A DNA stretch of 64,000 nt from Flavobacterium foetidum (GCF_004634245.1 NZ_SJTF01000015.1:62001-126000), one strand, 5' to 3'. Shown: positions 18,556 through 26,395, counted from the stretch's first letter. The notes: generated by a model not told the origin, from the letters alone. A program made the numbers and translations.

Positions 18556-19059
18556 TCAGTATTTAAAAAACGATTCAGGCTTGGAATCAGACAGTAAATG
18601 AAGAAGGGTGGTCATTGCCAAAGCGGACGGGCAAGGGCGGTGAAAAAAATAACTGCAGTTTGCACTTTTAAGCACAGTCTTGCTCAGAACGGGGGTAAAA
18701 CCATATCTTCCCGAAGACTCTAAAGCGGCTCTTCCGGCAAAGATGTATCCTTTTCCCAAGGCTGCCAGAATTCCGGGATGAAACAGCAGATTGGTTACCT
18801 TTCTGCTTCCCTGATCGTCTTTAATATTGGGCACAACCTCAAAAGAAAATCCGATTTTTTTACTTTTCCATAAGTTTATTCCCACTGGAAACCCTACTGC
18901 ATAATAATCCCTGAAATTGACCATTGTTTCGTCCCTATTTATGGTCACGATAGGATGCAGGATCCCGACGTAGGCCGTTATCTTATGGAAGCTGTTTTGT
19001 GAAAATGAGGCGGCTGATAATGGCACCATGAAAATGAGATGCAATTTTTTTGACGACAT
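18556..19059 (-). pseudogene. Small outer-membrane-like protein with frameshifted C-terminus
   Basis: 167 codons. There is a signal-like start (LHLIFMVPLSAASFSQ), then a beta-strand-rich body (ITAYVGILHPIVTINRDE, DYYAVGFPVGINLWKS, FAGRAALESSGRYGFTPV) of a family commonly next to chrA in Bacteroidota. The last 30 residues are not barrel-like. In the neighbouring frame, after a T7 run near 18638, LPVRFGNDHPSSFTV appears, then TGA, FQA, TGA, IVF and TAA at 18563. That is the expected ending with two Gly codons turned to TGA. The gene is therefore probably decaying. Confidence 0.6.
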
Positions 19060-19085
19060 TGGCTTTTGCTTTTAGGTTATAAAAA

Positions 19086-19114
19086 CAAAATTAGCTGTAC
19101 TGGAGCAGACGCAA
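19086..19114 (-). promoter_or_regulatory. Candidate promoter for the chrA locus
   Basis: On the minus strand, TTG at 19114-19112 is followed after 18 bp by TAATTTTG at 19093-19086 (TAnnTTTG). The ATG of the outer-membrane-like gene is at 19059, 26 bp downstream. Confidence 0.45.
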
Positions 19115-19143
19115 TAGAACGTATTTTACATTTTGTATATTGC

Positions 19144-19521
19144 TTACTTTTTTTGGATTTTTTTTCGGTTGGCAGATGGATTTTTGCCTGTGTGGGCCTT
19201 GAAAATTCTGGTGAAATGGCTCTGTTCGGAAAATCCGGTCCTGCAGGCGATTTCAGTAAGGGTGTATTCTGTATTCTCAATGAAGCTGATTGCTTTTTAA
19301 ATCCGCTGCTTTCTGACATATTCGCCAAAATTAAGATCCTCGAAGTATTTGGAGAATTCCTGCGAAATATAGGAAGGACTCAGGTCCAGTTCAGCAGAAA
19401 TTTTTTTCAGGTCGAAAGTAAACTGCACCTCGATCTGGTCTTGGATTATGTTTTTCAATTCCTTGCCCCAAGCGGATGTTTTAGCCTTTTTGCCGTCTTT
19501 TAAAACTTGCTGAATACTTCA
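19144..19521 (-). pseudogene. AraC-family regulator fragment (C-terminal HTH domain)
   Basis: On the minus strand the sequence encodes an AraC/XylS DNA-binding domain: LKKISAELDLSPSYISQEF, then FGEYVRKQRI, an in-frame TAA at 19297-19299, and KAISFIENTEYTLTEIACR / TGFSEQSHFTRIFKAHTGK, ending with TAA at 19144-19146. There is no N-terminal sensing domain; an in-frame stop lies just upstream near 19520, where the TonB receptor fragment begins. It may be the former regulator of the adjacent chrA locus. Confidence 0.75.
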
Positions 19522-19658
19522 CTTACAGAACTACAGTACAGCGTGAATTTAGGTTTGAGCAAAGATTTTCTTCAAGAAAAAATGTCTGTGACTTTAAATG
19601 TAAACAACCTTTTTGATTCTCAAATCAGAAAAAGCGAAACTCAAACTTCGTCATATTA
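19522..19658 (+). pseudogene. Fragment of a TonB-dependent receptor 3' region
   Basis: 137 bp matching 12774-12910 of the receptor gene at 10668-13016, without gaps. The first 30 bp differ mostly at silent or conservative positions (LTELQYSVNLGLSKDF against LTEPQYSANIGLSKDF); the rest is almost identical (VTLNVNNLFDSQIRKSE). The frame ends in TAA after SSY. It lies between an AraC fragment and a transposase fragment. Confidence 0.85.
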
Positions 19659-19664
19659 ATTAAT

Positions 19665-19814
19665 TACCAATCAATCCTGAACTATTTTGACAATAGAAGC
19701 ACAAATGCTTCTGCAGAATCTTTTAATGCAAAAATAAAGGCATTTAGAAGTCAATTCAGGGGAGTAAGAAATATAGACTTCTTCTTGTTCAGATTATCAA
19801 ATCTTTTTGCGTAA
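19665..19814 (+). pseudogene. C-terminal fragment of an IS transposase (ISAon1/ISL3-like)
   Basis: The plus-strand frame reads YFDNRSTNASAESFNAK, then IKAFRSQFRGVRNIDFFLF and RLSNLFA, stop at 19812-19814. This is the conserved C-terminus of Bacteroidota transposases of the ISAon1/ISL3-like group. The upstream catalytic part is missing; the frame joins the TonB receptor fragment directly. No IS ends were identified. Confidence 0.8.
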
Positions 19815-20000
19815 TCCCCAACTTTTGCACCTGATCCAATTCAATCGTTTATCGATTTACAAAGACTTATATTTCTATATAGACTTTTGCAGATTCTACT
19901 TAATTTTTTCCAACTCCACAACATTTTGTATTGATCCATTTTGTATTGATCCCCTGATCCTCCATAAAGAGTATTAAAACTGTATGAAAAGCATAAAAAA

Positions 20001-20026
20001 AACGCTAAAACCTAAGTTTTAACGTT
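20001..20026. terminator. Hairpin with A and T tracts
   Basis: AACGCTAAAAC / GTTTTAACGTT with one mismatch, an A-tract before and T7 after, so it could work in either direction. It directly precedes GGTAGTGACGGGGACAGGAC, the tRNA-end-like start of the repeat at 20048. Confidence 0.6.
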
Positions 20027-20047
20027 TTTTTGGTAGTGACGGGGACA

Positions 20048-20217
20048 GGACAAATTACAACATCATTTTTGGATGATTTGAAGCAATTGGCTTTCTATAT
20101 GTAGTGTCTGTCTTCCATTGGCTATGTAAATTTGGTTTAGATGTCCTGTTGGGGATTGATGCAAAAATTATAAAAATAAATTGTCTTATGGCAGTAAACT
20201 AATATACAATTCTACAA
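20048..20217. repeat. 170-bp direct repeat, copy D
   Basis: Starts GGACAAATTACAACATC and ends ACTAATATACAATTCTACAA. Roughly nine of ten positions match 23830-24000 in the same orientation. The two copies bracket the SDR/DUF2147/AraC operon. There is no open reading frame of note inside. The surrounding gap (19815-20598) also holds a 15-bp tandem duplication (CATTTTGTATTGATC) near 19922 and repeat copy B, and no gene. Confidence 0.8.
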
Positions 20218-20404
20218 TATTTTATGATTTACCAATCATTGCAGTCAGAAGAAGTGTCCTTGTGTACTTTTTGACAATGCTTCAAACTATTATTCGTGAA
20301 TTATCATCTCTTGTTCTCAATTAGTCCCCTCGCATAGTCAGAAAATGAATTTGTGCAAGAGCCACTTGCACAAATTACTTCGAATCATCTCATTAGGTTT
20401 CTTA

Positions 20405-20575
20405 TGAAAGCATTATTTTAAAGAAAGAAAATTAAAAAAGAATAATTCAAAGTTATCGTAATTTAGTAGGAGTAGTAAAAAAAATGGCGCCAATTGTCTT
20501 CAATTGGCGCCATCTGGCTTTGTGAACTCACTGAACAATTTACAAACCATTTTATGAATGATTTAAAGAAAGGGG
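20405..20575. repeat. Dispersed repeat copy B: hairpin and tRNA-end-like flank
   Basis: Hairpin 20484-20513 (arms ATGGCGCCAATTG / CAATTGGCGCCAT, loop TCTT) is identical over 30 bp to the hairpin behind tRNA-Arg at 34038-34067. The ~75 bp to its left (AAAGAAAGAAAAT...) also resemble 33968-34037. To the right, CATCTGGCTTTGTGAACTC resembles CATCTGGCTGAGTGACCTC at the tRNA end. The segment then runs into GAACAATTTAC...ATTTAAAGAAA, shared with the 170-bp repeats. Confidence 0.75.
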
Positions 20576-20598
20576 CTTGTTTTCAAGTGAATTAAATA

Positions 20599-21507
20599 TC
20601 AATTTAAGTTTCTATACTCCTTAGGAGTCTTTCCTGTCTTACTTTTAAATAGTTTGCTAAAATACTGAGGGTATTCAAAACCAAGAGAATAGGCAATTTC
20701 TGCAACAGAAGAATCTGTATTCATTAAAATGCTTTTGGCTTCTTCCATGAGAAAATAATGAATATGATCTTGGGCATTCATTCCAGTTTCTTTTTTTAGC
20801 AAATCCGTTAAGTAATTTGGAGACAAGTGAAGTGCATATGCAAGATCTTTTACTGTTGGAAGACCGTTCTTTTTTAGATCACTTTTAGCAAAATATTCTT
20901 TAACAAGGTTTTCCACTTTAGCGACAATATCCCGATTCGAATTTTTTCTGGTAATAAACTGTCGGCCATAGTAACGCGTACAGTAATTTAAAAGCAATTC
21001 GATATTGGATACAATTAAAGTTTGGCTATGATTGTCAATGTTTTCCTGAAGTTCGTTTTGAATCTTTACAACACAGTCATGCAATATTTGTTTTTCTTTT
21101 TCGGAAAGGTGTAAGGCTTCGGATGTTTCGTAAGAGAAAAACGTGTATTCTTTCATTTTTAATCCCAAGGAAGTATTGCGGATAAGATCTGGATGAAAAA
21201 AAAGTCCCCAGCCCATCATGTCGTCTCTTTTTTCAATTTCATTATCCATCGTCATTGTCTGTTTAGGCGCAATGCATATTAGGCTTCCTTCCTGAAAATC
21301 ATATGTCTGCTTGCCGTATCGGAGTCCGTTTGCACAATAATTTTTAAACATTATCGAATAAAAATCACAGCAGATGCGTGTGCCTTCTTCGACATATTCG
21401 TCTACTTTGCTAAAATCGATAACAGCGACCAGCGGATGATTGATATTGCCCTGCTGCACAAACTTATTTATGTCGGAAATGCTTTTTAGATTGATTATCG
21501 GTTTCAT
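20599..21507 (-). CDS. AraC-family transcriptional regulator
   Basis: 302 residues. The N-terminal half (about 1-180) is a cupin-like sensing domain (YDFQEGSLICIAPKQTM). The C-terminal 100 residues hold the double HTH: TVKDLAYALHLSPNYLTDLLKKE and DSSVAEIAYSLGFEYPQYF, followed by KSKTGKTPKEYRNLN. It is 48 bp downstream of a small membrane protein and is the last gene of an SDR/DUF2147 operon, which it may regulate. Such AraC-SDR pairs are often induced by small aldehydes or ketones; that is inference. Confidence 0.9.
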   Translation of the reverse strand: MKPIINLKSISDINKFVQQGNINHPLVAVIDFSKVDEYVEEGTRICCDFYSIMFKNYCANGLRYGKQTYDFQEGSLICIAPKQTMTMDNEIEKRDDMMGWGLFFHPDLIRNTSLGLKMKEYTFFSYETSEALHLSEKEKQILHDCVVKIQNELQENIDNHSQTLIVSNIELLLNYCTRYYGRQFITRKNSNRDIVAKVENLVKEYFAKSDLKKNGLPTVKDLAYALHLSPNYLTDLLKKETGMNAQDHIHYFLMEEAKSILMNTDSSVAEIAYSLGFEYPQYFSKLFKSKTGKTPKEYRNLN

Positions 21508-21555
21508 ATTCTCTTGATCAAAAACAAATTATTAATTTACTTTAACTCTTTAGTT

Positions 21556-22065
21556 TTAAATTTTTGCATTGCTTAATTCTATTGCTATCATTTCGTAATA
21601 TGCATTGGCTCTCTCCTGCGAAAAATAATCAACCATTAATCCGGCTAAGGCAAAAAGGGCAAGTCCAAGGCCTAATCCGTGAAGAGCTGGACTTTTAGAG
21701 AACCAAAAGAGCAGCAGCGTACTAGGAAAAAAAACAGCGGCCACAATCTTTGATATCAAATATTCGATCTGAAAATCCTCAACGCGTTTTTTTTCGGCTT
21801 TTACAAAAGCATGATGGTCTTTTTCAAAATCCTGTTTATAGGATGTTAATCGGTTATTGTTTGATACAATCATCGAGAGTCCAATTGCAGCATAAATTAT
21901 TCCCACCACAATTAAAGGAATAACTAATGCTTTGGCATTTAAGGTAGAACCGAATTTTCCAAATAAAATGCCACCAATGATCGTGATAATGCCAAAGTTA
22001 GTGATAAAATAGGCTTCAAATAATTCGCCTGTTATCCAATTTAGGGTATGATTGTAAAAATTCAT
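21556..22065 (-). CDS. Hypothetical four-helix membrane protein
   Basis: 169 residues with about four hydrophobic segments (FGIITIIGGILFGKFG, ALVIPLIVVGIIYAAIGLSMIVS, IVAAVFFPSTLLLFWF, LGLALFALAGLMVDYF) and a charged central loop. The family is not recognised by name. Its start overlaps the stop of the DUF2147 gene by 4 bp (ATGA), so the two are translationally coupled. The function is unknown. Confidence 0.75.
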   Translation of the reverse strand: MNFYNHTLNWITGELFEAYFITNFGIITIIGGILFGKFGSTLNAKALVIPLIVVGIIYAAIGLSMIVSNNNRLTSYKQDFEKDHHAFVKAEKKRVEDFQIEYLISKIVAAVFFPSTLLLFWFSKSPALHGLGLGLALFALAGLMVDYFSQERANAYYEMIAIELSNAKI

Positions 22066-22502
22066 GATTTGTATCTATGCCAGGTTACTGTTTTTCCTAA
22101 TAATGATATTCCTAAATAACCTCTTAAGTGAAGTTTTCCGTCTTCCATCCATGCCTTGCAGGTATAGGTGTCACCGCTTGGTGGATCATAAATTTTTCCA
22201 TTAGTGTACTCTTTACCGTTCCATTCCAAGCCTGTTAAGCTGATAATGCCAAGAATGTTTCTAGTCCTTAATCTTGCATCTGGGTTTTTGCTGTCTTTTT
22301 TAGAAGTTATGCCATCTTTTTCAACCACAAGATTTCCCCATAAAAGTTTGGCCGAATAACTAGTTCCATCTTTAAAAAATTCCATTCGCACATCCTTTTT
22401 ATCAGATTCCCACACGCCGACTATCGATTTCTCATTAACTTGAGCCTGTATTTTAGAGGCCATCAGCAATAAAATCAAAAACAAAATTTTAGCTGTCTTC
22501 AT
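22062..22502 (-). CDS. DUF2147 family secreted protein
   Basis: 146 residues with a signal peptide (ILFLILLLMASKIQAQ). The body shows the DUF2147 pattern: SIVGVWESDKKDVRMEFFKDG, NGKIYDPPSGDTYTCKAWME and LHLRGYLGISLLGKTVTWHR. It is a small periplasmic or surface beta-rich protein of unknown function. It is second in the SDR-DUF2147-membrane protein-AraC operon. Confidence 0.85.
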   Translation of the reverse strand: MKTAKILFLILLLMASKIQAQVNEKSIVGVWESDKKDVRMEFFKDGTSYSAKLLWGNLVVEKDGITSKKDSKNPDARLRTRNILGIISLTGLEWNGKEYTNGKIYDPPSGDTYTCKAWMEDGKLHLRGYLGISLLGKTVTWHRYKS

Positions 22503-22526
22503 CGTTTTTATTTTTATGCATAGGTT

Positions 22527-23342
22527 TTACATTTGGCTCATTACAATTTTATCAAACAGCTTATCTCCCAGATATGTCCTCATCCAGACCATTGGTTTTG
22601 CAAATTTTCCAACCCTGTAACGTGTTTTTGGATTATTGCTGTTTACAATTTTAAGGACAGTATCAGAAATAATGGATGGATTGGAAGAGCCATTTCCTTC
22701 TGCCGACTTTTTGGTTCCTTCAACGATTTTTTCCATCAGGTTTTTATAAGCGCTTTTTGGGGAGATTTTTGAGAAGTTGTCCAGCAAAATAGAACCAAAT
22801 TCAGTTGCAATAAAGCCAGGTTCCAAAACCACAACCTTGATGTTGAATGCTTTCAGTTCTAATCGCAGACAGTCACTTAGCCCTTCAACTGCGTGTTTGG
22901 AAGCGTGATACCATGCTCCCATAGGAAAGTACATTTTTCCTCCCATTGAAGAGGTATTGATGATTGTCCCTGAATTTGCTTTACGCATATGCGGCACCAC
23001 TTTTTGGGTTACTGCCGCAATTCCAAAAACATTTACTTCGAATTGTCTTCTGGCTTCATCCAAGGAAACATCTTCAACTGATCCATACAAACCGAAACCG
23101 GCGTTATTCCATAAGACATCAATTTTTCCCTCTTTTTGAATAATTGCATTCACAGCAGTTTCTATTTCAGATTCATTTGTAACATCCATTTGAATTGGAT
23201 ATCCTCCCAATGCTTTTAAATCCTGCATCTGGTTAATCCGTCTTGCGGCTGTGTAAACTGTATGGCCTTGTCTGATAAGTGCTTTCGCAGTTTCTTTACC
23301 CATACCTGAACTCGCGCCTGTAATTAAGATTATTTTTTTCAT
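22527..23342 (-). CDS. SDR family oxidoreductase
   Basis: 271 residues. TGASSGMG at 8-15, NNAG at 79-82 and YHASK with Tyr145/Lys149 define a classical short-chain dehydrogenase of the retinol/17-beta-HSD-like group (LRLELKAFNIKVVVLEPGFI). The substrate is unknown. It is the first gene of the operon; a -7-like box TAATTTTG lies on the minus strand at 23376-23369 without a clear -33 partner. Confidence 0.9.
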   Translation of the reverse strand: MKKIILITGASSGMGKETAKALIRQGHTVYTAARRINQMQDLKALGGYPIQMDVTNESEIETAVNAIIQKEGKIDVLWNNAGFGLYGSVEDVSLDEARRQFEVNVFGIAAVTQKVVPHMRKANSGTIINTSSMGGKMYFPMGAWYHASKHAVEGLSDCLRLELKAFNIKVVVLEPGFIATEFGSILLDNFSKISPKSAYKNLMEKIVEGTKKSAEGNGSSNPSIISDTVLKIVNSNNPKTRYRVGKFAKPMVWMRTYLGDKLFDKIVMSQM

Positions 23343-23789
23343 TTCTTATTCCGTTTAAAATTATAAGGCAAAATTAGAATGATAATAGAAGTTAGAATTA
23401 ATACAATCCATGATAGTTGTAAACTTTTCTAATATAAAAGCTTAAGAATATTCAACATTTGCATTTTGTATTTCTATACTTTGATTTTGGCCTGCAAAAT
23501 TGTTTTGGGAGGGCTGCTGGTAAAAGATATAGAATTGATGGAATTGAGATAAGGGCGCTATAATTAATTTGGGAATTGCTAGTATTAACAAAATTGAGAT
23601 AAGCTAAAAAGAGAAAAAAATCCTGCTATAACGGGATTTCGAACCATCGTTCAGCTTCGATTAAATCTCTAATAGCGCCACTTTAAGCCTGTTTATTCCA
23701 AACAGGCCAAGAATTTCCTGTGAAAAAATCGAACCGCAAATATTGGGCTGTAAAGGCTTGAAAAATCTACACGTTTGTGTAAAAAAAAG

Positions 23790-23805
23790 AAGCAAATATT
23801 TGCTT
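23790..23805. terminator. Perfect 16-bp palindrome before repeat E
   Basis: AAGCAAATATTTGCTT with an A8 run to its left (T8 on the minus strand). A second hairpin, GCCTGTTT-ATTCC-AAACAGGC, lies at 23687-23707. Both stand where copies A, B and D also carry a hairpin next to the conserved repeat, though with a different sequence. Confidence 0.55.
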
Positions 23806-23829
23806 AGTTGTCTCCTTAAGTGATCAACG

Positions 23830-24000
23830 GGACAAATTACAACATCATTTTTGGATGATTTAAAGAAATTGGCTTTCTATATGTAGTGTCTGTCTTTCAT
23901 GGGCTTTGTAAATTTGATTTAAATGTCCTGTTGGGGATTGACGCAAAAATTATAAAAATTAAATAGGTTTATGGCAGTAAACTAATATACAATTCTACAA
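23830..24000. repeat. 170-bp direct repeat, copy E
   Basis: Direct repeat of 20048-20217. A more diverged copy of its middle part seems to follow at about 24006-24075 (GGGGATTTAAAAAGATT, TTGTCTTTCTTTGGCTCTATG). The whole 1.6-kb gap from 23343 to 24936 contains no protein gene I can support. Confidence 0.8.
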
Positions 24001-24093
24001 ATATTATGGGGGATTTAAAAAGATTATTATATTTTAATGTACAGTTGTCTTTCTTTGGCTCTATGAATTGATTTCTGGGGTTTCATATTAATG

Positions 24094-24182
24094 AGTTTTA
24101 GGAGCTTTTCCCGCTATACGTTCTAATCTTTTGTGCCCAACCCCGGCACAAAAGGATTTCCACTGCTATCGGGGCTGAAAAG
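24094..24182 (-). other. Structured intergenic element, copy 1
   Basis: On the minus strand: CAGCCCCGATAGCAGTGGAA, ATCC, a strong hairpin CTTTTGTGCC-GGGGTTG-GGCACAAAAG, then GATTAGAACGTATAGCGGGA and AAAGCTCC. A copy with the same order (AGCCCCGAT, GG-ATCC, hairpin, GATA, CG, AGCGGGAAA) is at 60733-60794 on the plus strand. This type of element is common between Bacteroidota genes. It may belong to a catalogued RNA motif (for example Flavo-1), which I could not check. Confidence 0.55.
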
Positions 24183-24290
24183 TTAAAAAGACAATTTTTA
24201 ATTGTAAAATCGGTCCCGTTTTTATCTAACATTAAAAAGCAAATTGAAAAAAAAATCAGAGTGTTAGAGAGTCAGTTTCTGTCTATTTCT

Positions 24291-24325
24291 GGTGTTTGAA
24301 TCCTGTTAAGTTATCAAAGGATAAA
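24291..24325. repeat. Left copy of repeat flanking the peptide-antibiotic island
   Basis: GGTGTTTGAATCCTGTTAAG followed by TTATCAAAGGATAAA. It matches 33881-33916 (GGTGGTTCGAATCCTGTTAA...) in the same orientation with a few differences. The first half resembles a tRNA T-arm (GTTTGAATCC). Confidence 0.6.
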
Positions 24326-24616
24326 GATGGATTTAAAAACAGAAGATTGTGAGGGCAGATTTAGCTTTTTACATTAAAATCATTGGTACATCCTCAAGAT
24401 TTAATTAAGCTAGCGTAAACGCTTTTGTCTAAAATCGGAGCAACGATTATTAATTTGATATTTTATTCGTAAACAGAGTTATGAAATGTTAAATTATTTA
24501 ATTTTTTGTTTTGTAAAGCTCAATAAAGGCTGATATTTCTTTCTTTTTTTTTATAATATTTTAAAGAAAAATATTATAAATGCGGAAAGCCGTAAAGATT
24601 TAAAAGAGATAATGTT

Positions 24617-24624
24617 TAAGTTTG
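24617..24624 (+). promoter_or_regulatory. Possible -7 box upstream of the lanthipeptide precursor
   Basis: TAAGTTTG matches TAnnTTTG, about 310 bp before the precursor gene. No TTG at the right distance upstream is seen, so support is weak. Confidence 0.25.
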
Positions 24625-24868
24625 TTCTTACATTTTTTCTAAATAATAAAATCTAGAATTTATTTTTTATATGGATTTTGAAAAAAATCACAACTGCGAT
24701 AGTCCCATTTAGGATACAATTTACAATAGTAAAGACTTGCAGCAATTTGAGTACATATAATCAAATAAAATTATAATTATGAAAAAAGGAAAGAGATTTG
24801 CACCAACTTAAGATTTTTTGACAATTGTGCAAACACCAGTAAAAGAAGCTGATTTATCACTGAGGTCC

Positions 24869-24906
24869 AAGCACTCCCTCTAGAATTATCAGGAAATGCT
24901 TTTTTT
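24869..24906 (+). terminator. Possible hairpin with T-tract ahead of the precursor gene
   Basis: AAGCA ... TGCTT arms around a partly paired middle, followed by T7, 31 bp before the precursor ATG. A ten-codon frame (MKKGKRFAPT, stop) begins at 24779 upstream. Together these could be an attenuated leader, but the stem is weak. Confidence 0.3.
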
Positions 24907-24936
24907 ACATTAATTATTTTTTAACACTATATAATT

Positions 24937-25116
24937 ATGAAAAAAATTAAGCAAAATAAAAAAACTTTAAAACTTGATAAAAAGTTGATTACAAATTTAA
25001 GCGCGGATCAAATGGAAATGATTAAGGGTGGTAAACAGCAGGATCAGCCACAGATAACTGTCACGGTTGATTTAACTGATACGGGAGGCAGCCTTTTATG
25101 CACAGTTAGTATGTAG
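24937..25116 (+). CDS. Class I lanthipeptide-type precursor peptide
   Basis: 59 residues, too short for usual gene finders. The leader (1-32) is LKLDKKLITNLSADQMEMIKGG-like, with the hydrophobic/acidic LSADQMEMIKGG ending typical of Bacteroidota double-glycine RiPP leaders. The 27-residue core KQQDQPQITVTVDLTDTGG... continues SLLCTVSM: seven Ser/Thr and a single Cys (Cys55), so at most one lanthionine ring, for example Ser52-Leu-Leu-Cys55 or Thr49-Cys55. The genes for a LanJ-like reductase and split LanB dehydratase follow, which fixes the interpretation. Double-Gly cleavage is inferred; no dedicated protease is nearby. Confidence 0.8.
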   Translation: MKKIKQNKKTLKLDKKLITNLSADQMEMIKGGKQQDQPQITVTVDLTDTGGSLLCTVSM

Positions 25117-25206
25117 ACAGAGTAAATCTGCTTATGTGATTTTTTTAGGAACTCAGCGATTTATTCAAAGAGTTCCTTAATTAAAGAAATATTTTAAAAA
25201 AAATTT

Positions 25207-26343
25207 ATGAAAAGTGTCTCTCTTATAGGAAACAATATTGACGGCCCTTCAAGTATCAAATTTTCAGGTAATTTTAAACTTGAGAGTGAAAACATTAATG
25301 TAGGTCTGGTTGAAGAAGAGGATCTTTCTTTAGCGGAATCTTCTGATCCAGATAATAGGGTTCTAATTAAGAAAAGAGGAATTTCATGTAATTATAGAGA
25401 TAAATCATTAATACTTAAGTATAACGAGCAGATTAACACACTCAGAGAAAAAGGAGAGACTGCTTTTTCATATATCGGCTCTGAATTTGTAGGGGAGGTT
25501 ATAGCTGTTGGTAAAAATGTTAAAACGCTTAAGATTGGAGATCGCGTTGTAGCAAATGCAGCATATCCATCTTATACCAAGGGGTATATTGGCGGGCTGC
25601 CAACGAACCATGCATCAAGAAAAATTGATGACTTTAGCGAAAATAAGCTTATTAAAATTCCTGATGCCTTAACAGATGATATTGCTTCGGCTTTTGTGAT
25701 AGCGGCGTTCACCACGTACTCTATGATTCGAAAAGTAGTTATCCCAAATATAAAAGTTTTAGTTACAGCGGCTAAATCAAATACATCTTTGGCTATCATT
25801 AATGCTTTAAGAAATTTTCCTGTAGAAGTATATGCGATGACATCAAATTTTAGGAATAATGAAATACTTTATGATTATGGCGTAAAAAGAGTTTTTGTAG
25901 TAGATCATGATGCTGATAGTTATCTTGAGGGTGATGAAATTTCTGACTTTGTCAGTAAGAATGGACTTTTTGATGCAGTTATTGATCCTTTGTTCGATAT
26001 TCACCTTGGCAGAGTTATGAAATTAATTAATTATGACGGCAAGTATGTCACTTGTGGTTTTTATAATCAGTTTCCAGAATTTTTGGATAGTAATTTTTTT
26101 ACGAGGGATTCTTTAGAGGATATAATGAAATTAGCTATGGTTAGAAATATCTCTATTATTGGGAACTGTTTAGGAATCAAAGAAGATTTTGACTTAGCTC
26201 TCGAACATTTCCTTGCAGGTAAATTTTCAATCCTAATTGACAAAGTTTTTTTTGAAGGCGAAGAAAAGGAGTTTTTTGATTTGAGTTATAATTTTAATGA
26301 TAGATTGGGCAAAGTTGTCTATTTATATGATAAAAGACCGTAA
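25207..26343 (+). CDS. LanJ-like MDR (zinc-type alcohol dehydrogenase fold) reductase
   Basis: 378 residues with the medium-chain dehydrogenase layout: an N-terminal GroES-like domain (RVLIKKRGISCNYRDKSLI, GSEFVGEVIAVGKNVKTLKI-GDRVVANA), then a nucleotide-binding domain (VLVTAAKSNTSLAIINALRN). The usual GHE of zinc enzymes reads GSE and no standard GxGxxG is present, so zinc use is uncertain. In lanthipeptide clusters, LtnJ-type enzymes of this superfamily reduce dehydroalanine to D-Ala. Its place between the precursor and LanB supports that role. The exact family cannot be confirmed by eye. Confidence 0.7.
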   Translation: MKSVSLIGNNIDGPSSIKFSGNFKLESENINVGLVEEEDLSLAESSDPDNRVLIKKRGISCNYRDKSLILKYNEQINTLREKGETAFSYIGSEFVGEVIAVGKNVKTLKIGDRVVANAAYPSYTKGYIGGLPTNHASRKIDDFSENKLIKIPDALTDDIASAFVIAAFTTYSMIRKVVIPNIKVLVTAAKSNTSLAIINALRNFPVEVYAMTSNFRNNEILYDYGVKRVFVVDHDADSYLEGDEISDFVSKNGLFDAVIDPLFDIHLGRVMKLINYDGKYVTCGFYNQFPEFLDSNFFTRDSLEDIMKLAMVRNISIIGNCLGIKEDFDLALEHFLAGKFSILIDKVFFEGEEKEFFDLSYNFNDRLGKVVYLYDKRP

Positions 26344-26395
26344 GATTTTATCTTGAAACCAGTAATAAAAAAAAAATATTTTCTATCTCAAACTC

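Noticed and set aside
19066-19503. 145-residue plus-strand frame
   Set aside because: Its minus strand encodes an AraC HTH remnant with clear family motifs; the plus-strand frame has no protein-like features.
23620-23700. tRNA-like stretch (GGTTCGAAATCC on the minus strand)
   Set aside because: A T-arm-like core is present, but acceptor, D and anticodon stems cannot be formed, so it is not called a tRNA. It may be a remnant.
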